Positions 16,703-26,822 of a stretch of DNA of 64,000 nt are shown here, piece by piece. This DNA is from Pedobacter sp. ISL-64 (GTDB taxonomy: Bacteria; Bacteroidota; Bacteroidia; Sphingobacteriales; Sphingobacteriaceae). The stretch is taken from assembly GCF_018613605.1 (NCBI RefSeq), contig NZ_JAGGPU010000019.1, positions 202,276-266,275 of the forward strand, given 5' to 3'. The position numbers and the translations under genes are program-made. The notes under the pieces are model-generated. The model ran no database searches and was not told the origin of the DNA. It saw nothing but the letters and a program-made list of their open reading frames with translations. Numbering within the stretch: the first letter of the stretch is position 1; each line of letters starts with the position of its first letter.

Positions 16703-18316
16703 CAGTCCGTTAACGATACGGAAACGCATTTGTAGCTCAATTGGATAGAGCATCTCACTACGGATGAGAAGGTTTGGGGTTCGAATCCCTACAAGTGCAC
16801 TTGAAGGGATGATTTTTAAATCATCCCTTTTTTTATCTACTATCATAACTCCTAATTCTCTCATTTTGAGATAATTAATCGATAGGATGTTTAGCATTGT
16901 GGGTGTTCGATAGATGCCACTTTCATAGTAGAGGTTTGAGTCGAACACCAGATCTATAAATTCCCGCTTTTCGAGTGTGTCAAATTTGTGAAAGACGGAT
17001 TTTATATCTGTTAATCCGTCCAATTGTTTGTTGAGTATTTCGTAAGCCTCGCTGTGATTGGTATTTAGCCTTCCTATTGCAATTTCCAGATTGTCTATAT
17101 TGCTTTTGTATTTAATGTGCCATCTTTGGTAGGTCGCCTGATCAATTTCACTTTTTATCCATTTTTCTTCCACAGCATACAGCAGTTCCTGTTCTTTTGT
17201 AAGTTCCAATTGTTTTTCCGCCAGTCTTTTCCTGTTGTTTGCAAGCTCTTTTTCAATTTCCTGGTTTGCACTGTCTCTGATTTTTTTTATTGATCTGGAA
17301 GGGAGGCTCATCAGCTCTAGTGCAATATCGAACTGACTATGGGCTTTTCTTGCACTGATATTATTATGTTTTGAAAACCTACATTTATAGTAATAGAAAT
17401 ATTGTCCGGATTTGCCGCGTGATGGTGCACCGGTTAAAAAATTACCACAGTGACATTTTAAAATACCTCTCAGTGGGAGTGAATCATCTACGATGGTGCG
17501 TGCTTTAGAAACCCTGTTGAATTTACTCTGCACCATTTTCCACGAAATCATGTCAATGATCGGCTCATGAATAGCAGGGAAGAGTCCTCCGGGGTGTTCT
17601 TTATAAGCTTTGGCTTTTAACAGGCCTGCATAAACTGCATTGTTTAAAATCCTTTCAATTGCCATGTTACCCTTTCTGTCAAATCCGAGTTCTTTGGCCT
17701 TTTGTTTGATCAGGTAAAGTGGTACATTCTTTAAGTAAGCTTCGTAAATGAATCTGACGATTTTTGCTTCAGGTTCATCGATGACTAGTCTGCGGTCCCG
17801 TGGCTCGCCTAGTTTTTTGTATCCATAGGGTGTAATGCGGAAAACGAATTTTCCTTCTTTTGTTTTTTTGGAATATATGCCAGACCTTATTTTAATGCTG
17901 CGGTTGATATTGTCCTCTTCTGCCAATAGTAGCTGTAGTCCTGCCCTAAAAAAACTCCCAGGTTTATCATAGTCAAATTCAATGCCTTCGGAAACGCTTA
18001 TGATTTGAATGCCATATTTAGATTGTAGCGATTTGACCATGCCCATGGCCTCTCCTGCATCGCGGCTGAACCTGTCCATCTGATCTACCAATAGGTAATC
18101 AACGTTTTTATGATATAGGCCTATAAATTCCTGTAGTTTAATAAAATCGGGTCTGTCAAATGTTTTGGCGCTTTTGCCTCTGTCAATAAAGGTATCGACC
18201 AGGTTGATTTTATTGAATTCGATATAATGATCGGTGACTACCCGCTGGCGTTCAATCGAATTTTCACTCTGTTTTTTGTCGCTGAACCTTAAATATCTAA
18301 TTGCTTTCTTTTCCAT
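16679..18316 (-). CDS. large serine recombinase (element integrase)
   Basis: Probable integrase/excisionase of the element to its right. The 545-aa protein has an N-terminal resolvase domain (about 1-140) with catalytic Ser12 in YLRFSD, a Recombinase domain (about 160-265, RITPYGYKKLG...), a zinc ribbon (LKCHCGNFLTGAP ... YYYKC), and a coiled coil (about 345-440). The frame continues across attL: residues about 506-531 are the antisense of the tRNA-Arg gene and the last ~14 come from the tRNA promoter side. The true C-terminus after integration therefore includes host-encoded residues. The small gene at 18297-18623 overlaps its start. Confidence 0.93.
   Translation of the reverse strand: MEKKAIRYLRFSDKKQSENSIERQRVVTDHYIEFNKINLVDTFIDRGKSAKTFDRPDFIKLQEFIGLYHKNVDYLLVDQMDRFSRDAGEAMGMVKSLQSKYGIQIISVSEGIEFDYDKPGSFFRAGLQLLLAEEDNINRSIKIRSGIYSKKTKEGKFVFRITPYGYKKLGEPRDRRLVIDEPEAKIVRFIYEAYLKNVPLYLIKQKAKELGFDRKGNMAIERILNNAVYAGLLKAKAYKEHPGGLFPAIHEPIIDMISWKMVQSKFNRVSKARTIVDDSLPLRGILKCHCGNFLTGAPSRGKSGQYFYYYKCRFSKHNNISARKAHSQFDIALELMSLPSRSIKKIRDSANQEIEKELANNRKRLAEKQLELTKEQELLYAVEEKWIKSEIDQATYQRWHIKYKSNIDNLEIAIGRLNTNHSEAYEILNKQLDGLTDIKSVFHKFDTLEKREFIDLVFDSNLYYESGIYRTPTMLNILSINYLKMRELGVMIVDKKRDDLKIIPSSALVGIRTPNLLIRSEMLYPIELQMRFRIVNGLQRYNLIF
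16726..16799 (+). tRNA. tRNA-Arg (anticodon ACG)
   Basis: 74 nt folding as a cloverleaf: acceptor GCATTTG/CAAGTGC (one G-T pair), D arm with AGCTCAATTGG, anticodon stem TCTCA/TGAGA with loop CTACGGA giving anticodon ACG, and T arm GGGGTTCGAATCCC. CCA is not encoded. It has a good promoter upstream and a terminator just downstream, and appears to be the insertion target of the conjugative element. Confidence 0.95.
16804..16834 (+). terminator. intrinsic terminator of tRNA-Arg
   Basis: AAGGGATGATTT and its complement AAATCATCCCTT form a 12-bp stem with a tiny loop, followed by a run of T. It lies 4 bp after the tRNA. Whether it is host or element sequence decides where the crossover site is. 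Confidence 0.88.
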
Positions 18317-18623
18317 ATATTTCGTCTAATGTTGCTCTGACCAGGACTTTAACTATTAAATTTAGCAATTTTTCTTCTTTTTCGTTGGATAAACTGGTAA
18401 TAGTGTCATCAGTTTTTTCGATACTTTTCTGGTTCCTTATATCAAGTTTTGAGAAGTCCAAGTGTGTTGATGGCAAGGGTTTGTTTGAATTTGTTTTGTC
18501 AGTATGGATTACTTTCTGTTTGAAGGTTTTTTGTTTGATATTGGGCGGTACTGCTGCTCGGGCCTTGCTTCTCATCCCTTTTCTCAAAACTTTCCTTTTT
18601 GGTTTTTCGATGTTGATTTCCAT
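18297..18623 (-). CDS. small basic protein overlapping the recombinase start
   Basis: A 108-aa protein, strongly basic in the first half (KPKRKVLRKGMRSKARAAV) and acidic or helical at the end (EEKLLNLIVKVLVRATLDEIYG). No recognised domain. Its last 20 bp overlap the start of the recombinase gene, so translation is probably coupled, and it may be an accessory DNA-binding partner such as an excision factor. That role is inference from position only. Confidence 0.65.
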   Translation of the reverse strand: MEINIEKPKRKVLRKGMRSKARAAVPPNIKQKTFKQKVIHTDKTNSNKPLPSTHLDFSKLDIRNQKSIEKTDDTITSLSNEKEEKLLNLIVKVLVRATLDEIYGKESN

Positions 18624-19008
18624 AAGGATTATGTTTTTGGATAATGATCGGAGAATTTTGATGCAGTTTTTCGGAGGTTGGAAAATTAAATAGATACTGA
18701 GATGTAACGAAAGGTTTGTGAGTAATTAAGGTGCTGTGTTTTTGCTAGGCATTTAATTCTTGTTTTACTACAGAAAAATCTCATCAAAATTAAGAATTTT
18801 TCCTGCTTGAGACTAAATGCATCTTTCGATTTCACCGAAAGTGAGAAAGGACTGTGTAAATGCGGAACAGGCGGCCGTTTTTTCTGAAATTCCCAAAGAT
18901 TTAGGAGTTTAGATTACCTCGCCTCCTTAATTAGATATTATTTCCTTTGTTAAAATATTAAATAAGTTGTTTTGTAATTTTTCTACTACCTTTAGTTAAC
19001 AATAAGCA
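18624..19008. other. gene-free stretch between recombinase and sigma factor
   Basis: 385 bp between divergent genes. It should hold promoters for the recombinase pair and the sigma factor. No ORF of note. A short run with TACCTTTAG at 18987-18995 could be the -7 element for the sigma gene, but its -33 partner is poor. Confidence 0.5.
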
Positions 19009-19587
19009 ATGTCCAATTATCAAATTTCGATGCAGAATGATCTCTTTTTCAGATTGAAAAATGGGGATGAATCTGCATTTACTGAAATTTACAATCACTT
19101 CTGGAAACAGCTTTATCACACTGCATTTACAATTTTAAAGGATAGAGAAGCTGCTGCTGACGCACTGCAGGAGGTATTTGTCAGTTTATGGCAGCGCAGA
19201 GCTGAATTGGAAGTCGTGACTTTGAAGGCCTACCTGCATCAATCAGTAAGATTTACCGTGTTAAAGGCCATTCGCGCCCAAAAAACAGATCGTCATTTTT
19301 ACATACGATTGGCTAATATTACAACAGAAATAATTACAGAAAATCCAACCTTATTTAAGGAACAGCAACAATTAATAGAAGGAATAATTAACCAACTCCC
19401 ATCTGATTGCAGAGAAATTTTTTTAATGAGCAGACAAGATGGGTTAGTTTATAGACAAATTGCTATTAAATTAAATATTTCTGAAAAAACTGTTGAGAAA
19501 AAGATGTCTAAATCTTTAAAAATCATCCGGTCAGGGCTAAGTGTGGATTTGTGCCTGCTCATTTTAATTTCTCACTATCTAGCTTGA
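19009..19587 (+). CDS. ECF sigma factor, FecI-like
   Basis: A 192-aa ECF sigma-70. Region 2 spans about residues 10-85 (GDESAFTEIYNHFWKQLYHTAF, DREAAADALQEVFVSLWQ) and region 4 about 125-175 (LPSDCREIFLMSRQDGL, YRQIAIKLNISEKTVEKKM). It is expected to transcribe the downstream SusC/SusD genes when released by the FecR anti-sigma factor. Between it and the intact fecR lies a decayed copy of fecR. Gene order fecI-fecR-susC-susD is typical of Bacteroidota uptake loci. Confidence 0.93.
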   Translation: MSNYQISMQNDLFFRLKNGDESAFTEIYNHFWKQLYHTAFTILKDREAAADALQEVFVSLWQRRAELEVVTLKAYLHQSVRFTVLKAIRAQKTDRHFYIRLANITTEIITENPTLFKEQQQLIEGIINQLPSDCREIFLMSRQDGLVYRQIAIKLNISEKTVEKKMSKSLKIIRSGLSVDLCLLILISHYLA

Positions 19588-19697
19588 TTTTAATTTTCTG
19601 TATATCAGTTAATTGTAATTAGTCATGGAGTTTTTGTAGGGTATCTATTGATTTTTGGTACGTATAGTTTATATAGTATGAAAATAGTTTATATAGT

Positions 19698-20270
19698 ATG
19701 AAAAAAGGACAATTTTAACCGTATTTGATAAATACTTCAACAACTTAGCTACTGAATCTGAAAAACTTCTGGTTGAAGAGTATAATCGAATGGAGACTCA
19801 GGAAAAAAATGAGTTGAAATTAAATGATGAAGCGCTTTAAAAGCATAAGCATATAATAGGATTAAGCAGAAGATCCATAAAGAACCAAAAACATAAATCA
19901 GGTAGTAATTCAGGCTTAAAACGCAAAGTAATTGGAAATAGGTTAATATTGTTATAATACTACTGGTTTAAGTTTTTGGATTTACAAAATTCAAGAGGAG
20001 AAAGCCGTAGGGATATAACTTATGCAAGTCTGATTAAAGCTGGGGTCAACAAAACCGTTTTAACATTGGCAAGTGGATGTGATTAGTATAAGACGGTTCT
20101 GAGAACAAAATGATTGAAACGAATAATGGCGTTAGCATAAAGAAAGTTGCCAATGGATTGTTGTTATATATTCATGCAGCTTCTTCTACTCGGTTACATA
20201 AGGGCAAAGCAGAATTTTTAAAATAAAATTGAAACTCCAAGAGTATGGCAATACAAAGTTGTTATTGAAT
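19698..20270 (+). pseudogene. decayed tandem copy of fecR
   Basis: This stretch aligns by eye with the start and first ~550 bp of the intact fecR beginning at 20362. Shared stretches include TTTATATAGTATGAAAA, AACTTAGCTACTGAATCTGA, CAGGAAAAAAATGAGTTGAA and AAAGTTGCCAATGGATTGTT, but with many substitutions, indels, stops and an internal deletion near the end. Even the upstream leader (19604-19697) is duplicated (compare 20286-20361). No product is expected. It shows a partial tandem duplication in which one copy has decayed. Confidence 0.9.
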
Positions 20271-20361
20271 AATTTTAATCAACTGTATTCAGTTAATTGT
20301 GAATAATTTAGGATTTGCCGTAGGGTATCGGTTGATTTTTGGTACGTATAGTTTATATAGC

Positions 20362-21534
20362 ATGAAAAAAGAACGATTTCTAACCTTAATTGATAAATAC
20401 ATCAACAACTTAGCTACTGAATCTGAAAAGCTTCTGGTTGAGGAGTATTATAATCGAATGGAAGCTCAGGAAAAAAATGAGTTGAAATTAAATGATGAAG
20501 AGCTTTTAAAAGCAAAAACATATAATCAGATTAAGCGGAAGATCCAAGAAGAATCAAAATATAAATCAGGTAGTAATATCAGACTTAAAAGGCAAATTAA
20601 CTGGAAATGGATTGGTATTGCTGCAATACTACTGGTTACTACTGGTTTGAGTTTTTGGATTTACAGAATTCAAAAGAAGAATGCAGTTGTCGTTACAGAC
20701 TATGCAAGTCTAATTAAAGCTGGGGTAGACAAAGCGGTATTAACATTGGCAAATGGGAGTAAAGTAGTGCTGGACAGTTCTGAGAATAAAATGATTGCTA
20801 TCAATAATGGTGTCGGCATAAAGAAAGTTGCCAATGGATTGTTAGAATATGTTCACGTGACCTCCGCTCATCAGTTAGATGAGACAAAAGAAGAAGTTTA
20901 TAATAAAATTGAAACTCCAAGGGGAGGGCAATATAAAGTTGTTCTAAACGATGGAACTGTGGTTTGGCTAAACGCAGCTTCTTCATTGCGGTATCCTGTT
21001 GAGTTCAATGGCAAACAAAGAAAGGTTGAGTTAACTGGCGAAGGTTATTTTGAAGTGGCACATGAGAAATCAAAACCTTTTATCGTAGTTACGAACAGGC
21101 AAGAAGTTACGGTTTTAGGAACTCATTTTAATATAAACGCTTATACTGATGAGCCAGCGGTAAAAACCACCCTGCTGGAAGGAAAGGTAAAAGTGTTTTC
21201 AAAAATTAATGCCAAGCAGGGCTATCTTAAATCTGGAGAGCAGGCCGTTTTATCAGGACAAGATTTTAATGTGCATCAGGTTGATATCATGGCCGAAACT
21301 GATTGGAAAGATGGGCGATTTATTTTTAGGGACGAAGATTTTGCCAGTATCTTAAGAAAGTTATCCAGATGGTACAACATTGATGTGGAATATAATACTA
21401 AATCTACTGACAACCTAAGCTTTAGTGGTCAAATTTCTCGGTCCAAGAGCTTAAAAGAGGTATTAAACATATTAACGCTTACCAATGATGTTAAATTTAA
21501 AGTCAAAGAAAGGAGAGTAACAGTTATGCCATAG
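20362..21534 (+). CDS. FecR-like anti-sigma factor
   Basis: The start at 20362 (MKKERFLTLIDKYINNLATE) gives 390 aa; the longer form only reads through the duplicated leader. Cytoplasmic N-terminal ~85 residues bind the sigma factor, one membrane helix follows (WIGIAAILLVTTGLSFWIYR, about 86-106), then the periplasmic FecR domain (about 190-285, ETPRGGQYKVVLNDGTVVWLNA) and the C-terminal DUF4974 secretin-like part (FSGQISRSKSLKEVLNIL). It passes a signal from the SusC receptor to the sigma factor. Confidence 0.93.
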   Translation: MKKERFLTLIDKYINNLATESEKLLVEEYYNRMEAQEKNELKLNDEELLKAKTYNQIKRKIQEESKYKSGSNIRLKRQINWKWIGIAAILLVTTGLSFWIYRIQKKNAVVVTDYASLIKAGVDKAVLTLANGSKVVLDSSENKMIAINNGVGIKKVANGLLEYVHVTSAHQLDETKEEVYNKIETPRGGQYKVVLNDGTVVWLNAASSLRYPVEFNGKQRKVELTGEGYFEVAHEKSKPFIVVTNRQEVTVLGTHFNINAYTDEPAVKTTLLEGKVKVFSKINAKQGYLKSGEQAVLSGQDFNVHQVDIMAETDWKDGRFIFRDEDFASILRKLSRWYNIDVEYNTKSTDNLSFSGQISRSKSLKEVLNILTLTNDVKFKVKERRVTVMP

Positions 21535-21686
21535 ATTATAGATATATGCAAACTGTTAAAAGCCGGAAGTGCTGAAACACTCCCGGTTATATGATCAGTT
21601 CGTACCTCAATTATTGTTTCAAGAACCAACTAAGTACACTGTTTTCTATTCTAGAATGCAGTTAACAAACTAACCTAATCAAATGT

Positions 21687-24600
21687 ATGAAATTTTACGA
21701 TTTTAAGTCGTACAGGAACGCCTGTATCAAAAATAAAATCCTACTAACCATGAAATTTACTGTATTTCTACTTTTTAGCCTTGTTTTTCAGGTAAGCGCC
21801 AGTAGCTTTGCTCAGAATAAGATTACCCTTGCAGAGAAGAATATTTCTTTGGAAAAGGCTTTAGAAAAAATAAGTAGTCAAAGTGGTTTCGATATCCTTT
21901 ATAACTCAAAAGGGGTAAAAAGAACAAATGCCATTTCTATCAATGTAAAAGATGCAACACTAAACAGTGTTTTGGATAAATGTTTCTCCGGGCAGCCTTT
22001 AACTTATACTATAGAGGCCTCAACTATTGTAGTTAGAGAACGAGCAGTTCCAAATGACGACAAAAAAAATAAATCTATTAACAATAAAACTACCGGAGAT
22101 ATAAAAGGTAAAGTTATCGATGAGCAGGGATTGGGTTTGCCGGGCGCAACAATCAAGGTAAAAGGTACAACCCAAGCTGTGGTAACAGGTGATGGAGGCC
22201 TATTTAACCTTAAAAATGTCGAAGAAGGTGCTATTCTTTCTATATCATTTGTTAGCTATCAAACTCAGGAAGTTAAAGCTCGTTTTAAAGATGAAATGCT
22301 CATCCAGTTGTTGGCGGAGGCAGGAAGTTTGAATGAGGTGGTCGTTTCGGCATATGGGCAAACACAAAAGAAAATTAGTGTAACTGCAGCAATTTCTACT
22401 ATTCAAACCAGAGAATTAAAGCAAAGTCCAGTTGCAAACTTAAGTAATGCCCTCGCCGGACGACTCCCGGGATTAACCTCTATCCAATCATCAGGAGTAC
22501 CAGGGTCAGACGCCTCTACAATTTACATAAGGGGTATAGGTACTTATGGCTCGGCTACCTCGCCTCTAATTGTAATTGATGGTTTGCCCAGAGGGGATGC
22601 AAATTTTGGTGATATTGATGTGAACGAAGTAGCATCTATTAGTATATTAAAAGATGCAGCAGCAACCTCACTATATGGTATACAGGGTGCAAACGGCGTA
22701 ATTTTGGTTACTACCAAACGTGGTTTTATTGGTAAAACCAATATTAGTTTTAATGCTAATTATGGCGTACAAACACCCCAACGCCTTCAGCAGAAATTTA
22801 GTAGCCCACAAAAAGCATATATAGAAAATTTAGGTGCGTATAAAGATGGACTTGCCCCAATTTGGACGGATAAAGAATTAGAGCTATTTGCCAGTCAGCA
22901 AGACCCATATACTTACCCGGATATTAATTGGTATGATGTGATTTTTAAAAAATACACACCACAGCAACAATATAACACCAATATTAATGGTGGTAACGAA
23001 TATGTAAAATATTTTGTTTCATTGGGTTATTTAAATCAGGGCAACCTTTTTAAAGCAGCAGATGATAATAGGTATGGTATTCGCCAGAAATATGATCGAT
23101 ATAACTTCAGATCCAATATCGATATTAAGGCAACCGACATGATGGACGTTAGGGTAGATTTGGCTTCCCGGTTGGAACAGAGAACAGGGCCAGGTAGTTC
23201 TTACCAAACTGTTTTTACCTATGTAAACCTTTTGGAAAACTATACTACACCAATTTTTAATCCTAACGGTACATATGCGGCCGGTAGAATGACAACCTCG
23301 AATATTAACAATCCATTAGGGCAAACAAAAGATGCCGGGTATTTTGATAATTACTGGAACAGCACCAACGGAACAGTTGAGGTAAACCATAAATTAGCAT
23401 TTATTACCAAAGGTTTAAGTGCAAAGGCACTATACTCTTTCGAAAACTATTCTGCAATAAATTATCTTCAAACACAGTCTTTCGATGCCTTTAGATATAA
23501 AAAAGATCCAGTAACTGGTGTGGAAACCTATACGCCTTTTAGCCAGGTAAGCTCATTGTCAAAAAGCTATTCAACAAGCGCTAATAGGTATTTTAACTAT
23601 AATGTTCAATTAAATTATAATAGATCATTTGCTAAGAATAATTTTACAGGGCTGGCTTTGTTTAACAGAAACTATACTTCGGTTGCCAACGATTTACCAA
23701 GAACTTATGAAGGTTTTGTGGGCAGGCTAGCTTATAATTATGATTCTAGATATTTTGTTGACTTTAATGTTGGTTATAACGGATCAGAAAATTTCCCTAA
23801 AGGAAGTAGGTATGGATTTTTTCCGGCAGTTTCGGCAGGCTGGGTAATTTCTGGCGAATCGTGGTATAAATCAAAAACGGTAAATCTTTTAAAATTGCGT
23901 GGCTCTTTTGGCTATGTAGGTAACGATCAGATTGGCGGTGCCCGTTGGTTGTTTATTACCGATTATGCCCGTGGAGGTGGTTTTGATTTTGGTACTTCTG
24001 CGACTACAGCAGGAGGTTATCTATCCAATAGGATTGGAAATCCAAATGTAACCTGGGAAAAGGCACAAAAGATGGATATTGGTATAGAAACCGGTTTCTT
24101 TAATAACCACTTAAAATTTGAAGCAGATGTGTTTAGGGAAGACCGTAAAAATATTTTAAGTAGCCCTTTAACTATACCAACTTATTTGGGTATTACCAAT
24201 CCAGCAGCCATTAATGTGGGCCGTGTTTTAAATAAAGGCTTTGAGACCTCTTTAAACTTTAATACTGCTATTGATAAAGTAAGTGTATTTGGTTACGTGA
24301 ACTGGAGTTACAACAAAAGCAAAATTCTAGAAAGAGATGAACCCAACTTAGCTTATCCTTACCAAACATTAACGGGTTTGCCAGTTGGGTATCAGCTGGG
24401 ATACCAGGCACTCGGTCTGTTTAAAAATCAGGCAGAAATTGATGCATCACCGAAACAGGCTTTTGCTGGCTCGGTAATCCCTGGTGATATACGCTTTAAA
24501 GATATGAATGGCGATAATTTAATTAACGAAAATGATAGGGTTGCCATCCAATTGAGTAACTTTCCGTTTAACACCTTTGGGGCATCGTTAGGGGCTAGCT

Positions 24601-25019
24601 ATAAAGGAATTGATTTTTCGGTTCTTTTTCAAGGTACCATGGGTGGTAAAACCTATGTGCCATATTTAGGCCCGGCCAGATTAAATGATGTTTGGACAGT
24701 AGCGACGGCAGAAACAGCTACCTATCCTGTGGTACATTATAGCTTATCAGGTGGCCAGAATAATGCTCAACTAAATACTTTTTTTGCTTACTCATCTGAT
24801 TATCTAAAATTGAAAAACATTGAGCTTGGTTATACCCTTCCAAAATCGGTACTAAGTAAAATAAAGATCAATACGTTCAGAGTATTTTTATCAGGTCTTA
24901 ACCTATTTACATGGGATAAATTGCCGTATAAAGATTTTGATCCAGAGCAAACTGCAAACGGTACAGCACTTTACCCTACGCAGAAAATATATAACCTAGG
25001 TGTATCCATGACATTTTAA
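21687..25019 (+). CDS. SusC/RagA-type TonB-dependent receptor with STN domain
   Basis: Outer-membrane receptor importing an oligomeric nutrient with the SusD partner. The 1110-aa protein has a signal region with an extended N-terminus (MKFTVFLLFSLVFQVSASSFAQ as core), an STN domain (about 50-105) that signals to FecR, a carboxypeptidase-like Ig domain (about 115-200), a plug (about 220-330, with YIRGIGTYG and KDAAATSLYGIQGANGVI) and the barrel ending NLGVSMTF. The STN domain agrees with the adjacent FecI/FecR pair. The substrate cannot be told. Confidence 0.95.
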   Translation: MKFYDFKSYRNACIKNKILLTMKFTVFLLFSLVFQVSASSFAQNKITLAEKNISLEKALEKISSQSGFDILYNSKGVKRTNAISINVKDATLNSVLDKCFSGQPLTYTIEASTIVVRERAVPNDDKKNKSINNKTTGDIKGKVIDEQGLGLPGATIKVKGTTQAVVTGDGGLFNLKNVEEGAILSISFVSYQTQEVKARFKDEMLIQLLAEAGSLNEVVVSAYGQTQKKISVTAAISTIQTRELKQSPVANLSNALAGRLPGLTSIQSSGVPGSDASTIYIRGIGTYGSATSPLIVIDGLPRGDANFGDIDVNEVASISILKDAAATSLYGIQGANGVILVTTKRGFIGKTNISFNANYGVQTPQRLQQKFSSPQKAYIENLGAYKDGLAPIWTDKELELFASQQDPYTYPDINWYDVIFKKYTPQQQYNTNINGGNEYVKYFVSLGYLNQGNLFKAADDNRYGIRQKYDRYNFRSNIDIKATDMMDVRVDLASRLEQRTGPGSSYQTVFTYVNLLENYTTPIFNPNGTYAAGRMTTSNINNPLGQTKDAGYFDNYWNSTNGTVEVNHKLAFITKGLSAKALYSFENYSAINYLQTQSFDAFRYKKDPVTGVETYTPFSQVSSLSKSYSTSANRYFNYNVQLNYNRSFAKNNFTGLALFNRNYTSVANDLPRTYEGFVGRLAYNYDSRYFVDFNVGYNGSENFPKGSRYGFFPAVSAGWVISGESWYKSKTVNLLKLRGSFGYVGNDQIGGARWLFITDYARGGGFDFGTSATTAGGYLSNRIGNPNVTWEKAQKMDIGIETGFFNNHLKFEADVFREDRKNILSSPLTIPTYLGITNPAAINVGRVLNKGFETSLNFNTAIDKVSVFGYVNWSYNKSKILERDEPNLAYPYQTLTGLPVGYQLGYQALGLFKNQAEIDASPKQAFAGSVIPGDIRFKDMNGDNLINENDRVAIQLSNFPFNTFGASLGASYKGIDFSVLFQGTMGGKTYVPYLGPARLNDVWTVATAETATYPVVHYSLSGGQNNAQLNTFFAYSSDYLKLKNIELGYTLPKSVLSKIKINTFRVFLSGLNLFTWDKLPYKDFDPEQTANGTALYPTQKIYNLGVSMTF

Positions 25020-25120
25020 TGATATTATTTTTAGAAACCATCATGGTCTTTAAACTTCAAAAGTTTATGAAAAATAATATCATGAAGATTTCATCACCAT
25101 TAAAAACAAATTATATATAG

Positions 25121-26776
25121 ATGAAAAAGAACATATATACAATTATAATTACAATTATAGTTATAACAGGCGTATCGTGTAAAAAGAGCTTTTTAGACCG
25201 AGTGCCGAGTGATTACATTAGTGAAAATGAGGTGTTTAATAACATTAACAACGCCGAAGGTTTTGTTAATAATTTTTACGTAAACATTGGTTCTTGGAAT
25301 TATGGTAGTGGTGTTTCCTATGTTACCTCAGCCATGACAGATGAGTCAAAACAAAGATGGGCAAACGGGGCCATACTTTTTAACACAGCAGCATGGAATC
25401 CTTCTAATTTCTCCCCAATTAGTTTAGATTGGACTCAGGGTTATGCCATTATAAGATCTATTAATACTTTTTTGGCTAATTATGACAAAGTTCCAGAAGA
25501 TCCGAATGACCCAGATAGAAGAACGAGGTTAAAAGGTGAAGCTTTGATGCTAAGAGCTTACTATCATTTTGTACTATTTAGAGGCTGGGGTAAAATCCCA
25601 TTGTTAGCTAAACCTTTGGCTCCAGCTACTGATGGTGATGCAGTATTTTTAGAAAGAAGTGATTTACCTGTAGTAATTGCTTTTATAAATAAAGATTTGG
25701 ATGATGCTATGGCATTACTGCCCGAGAAGCATAGCAGTAATGCATTATGGGGCAGGGGTACAAAAACGATATGTATGGCTATAAAATCCAGAATGTCTTT
25801 ATTTTATGCCAGTGCATTGTTTAACCCTAACAATGATATTACAAGGTGGCAAACTGCTGCAACACTAAGCAAGCAAGCGCTAGATATGGCTTTGGCGAAC
25901 GGTTATACCTTAACCCCAAAATATGCCGATGCCTTTTTAACCTATGCACCAACAGAGTGTATCTGGGGCAGAAACATGGGTGACGGCGGCGGCGGCGGTG
26001 CTACAGCAATTGATCAGGTGATGCAGCCTCTTGGTTATAGTGGTTATACCAACTGTGGACCAATACAAGACCTAGTTGATGAATATGAAATGAAAACTGG
26101 TGTAGCTATTAACGCAGTAGGATCGGGATGGGATCCCAAACATCCTTATAAAAATAGGGACCCAAGATTTTATGCTTCTATTTTATATCCTGGTGCAAAA
26201 TGGAAAAACCGTACCATAAATATTTATACCAACGATAAGGACAATGCTAGTGAACCTGGTACAAATTACTGGTGGAAAAAATTTATGACCGAAAGCTTGG
26301 TATTGCCTGGTAACACAGGAGGGTCAAATAAGACCTGGACCATATTTAGAACCGGAGAACTTATGCTAAACTATGCTGAAGCGCAAAATGAAGCTGTTGG
26401 GCCAGATGCAACGGTATATAGCGCTATTAATGCAATTAGAACAAGAGCGGGGATGCCTAATATTTCTCCCGGTTTAACCCAAAGCCAGATGAGAACGGCA
26501 ATTAGGCACGAAAGAAGGATAGAATTGGTGTTTGAGGGTCATCGTTTTTGGGATGTAAGAAGATGGAAAATTGCCGAAATTGTTGATAATAAACCTGTTT
26601 TTGGTGTAAATTATACTTTATCACCAACCAACGCAACTGACACTACTTTTACCTATTTCCAAGCTCAGAACAGGGTGTTCGATGCCTCAAAACATTACTT
26701 TATGCCTGTTCCCCAATCTGAGATGGATAAGTTAACTGGCAAAAACCCTGGTTTTACCCAAACACCGGGTTGGTAA
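25121..26776 (+). CDS. SusD/RagB-type outer-membrane lipoprotein
   Basis: A 551-aa surface lipoprotein (lipobox ITGVSC, Cys20, then KKSFLDRVPSDYISE) that caps the SusC barrel and binds substrate. TPR-like helices are visible in LKGEALMLRAYYHFVLFRGWG, and the C-terminal RHERRIELVFEGHRFWDVRRW signature of RagB/SusD is intact. It follows susC by about 100 bp. A Gly-rich GDGGGGGATA loop near residue 289 may be at the binding site. Confidence 0.95.
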   Translation: MKKNIYTIIITIIVITGVSCKKSFLDRVPSDYISENEVFNNINNAEGFVNNFYVNIGSWNYGSGVSYVTSAMTDESKQRWANGAILFNTAAWNPSNFSPISLDWTQGYAIIRSINTFLANYDKVPEDPNDPDRRTRLKGEALMLRAYYHFVLFRGWGKIPLLAKPLAPATDGDAVFLERSDLPVVIAFINKDLDDAMALLPEKHSSNALWGRGTKTICMAIKSRMSLFYASALFNPNNDITRWQTAATLSKQALDMALANGYTLTPKYADAFLTYAPTECIWGRNMGDGGGGGATAIDQVMQPLGYSGYTNCGPIQDLVDEYEMKTGVAINAVGSGWDPKHPYKNRDPRFYASILYPGAKWKNRTINIYTNDKDNASEPGTNYWWKKFMTESLVLPGNTGGSNKTWTIFRTGELMLNYAEAQNEAVGPDATVYSAINAIRTRAGMPNISPGLTQSQMRTAIRHERRIELVFEGHRFWDVRRWKIAEIVDNKPVFGVNYTLSPTNATDTTFTYFQAQNRVFDASKHYFMPVPQSEMDKLTGKNPGFTQTPGW

Positions 26777-26822
26777 TTGACAAAATTAACCTTTTTAAGA
26801 GATCATTGAAATTTCAAATAAA

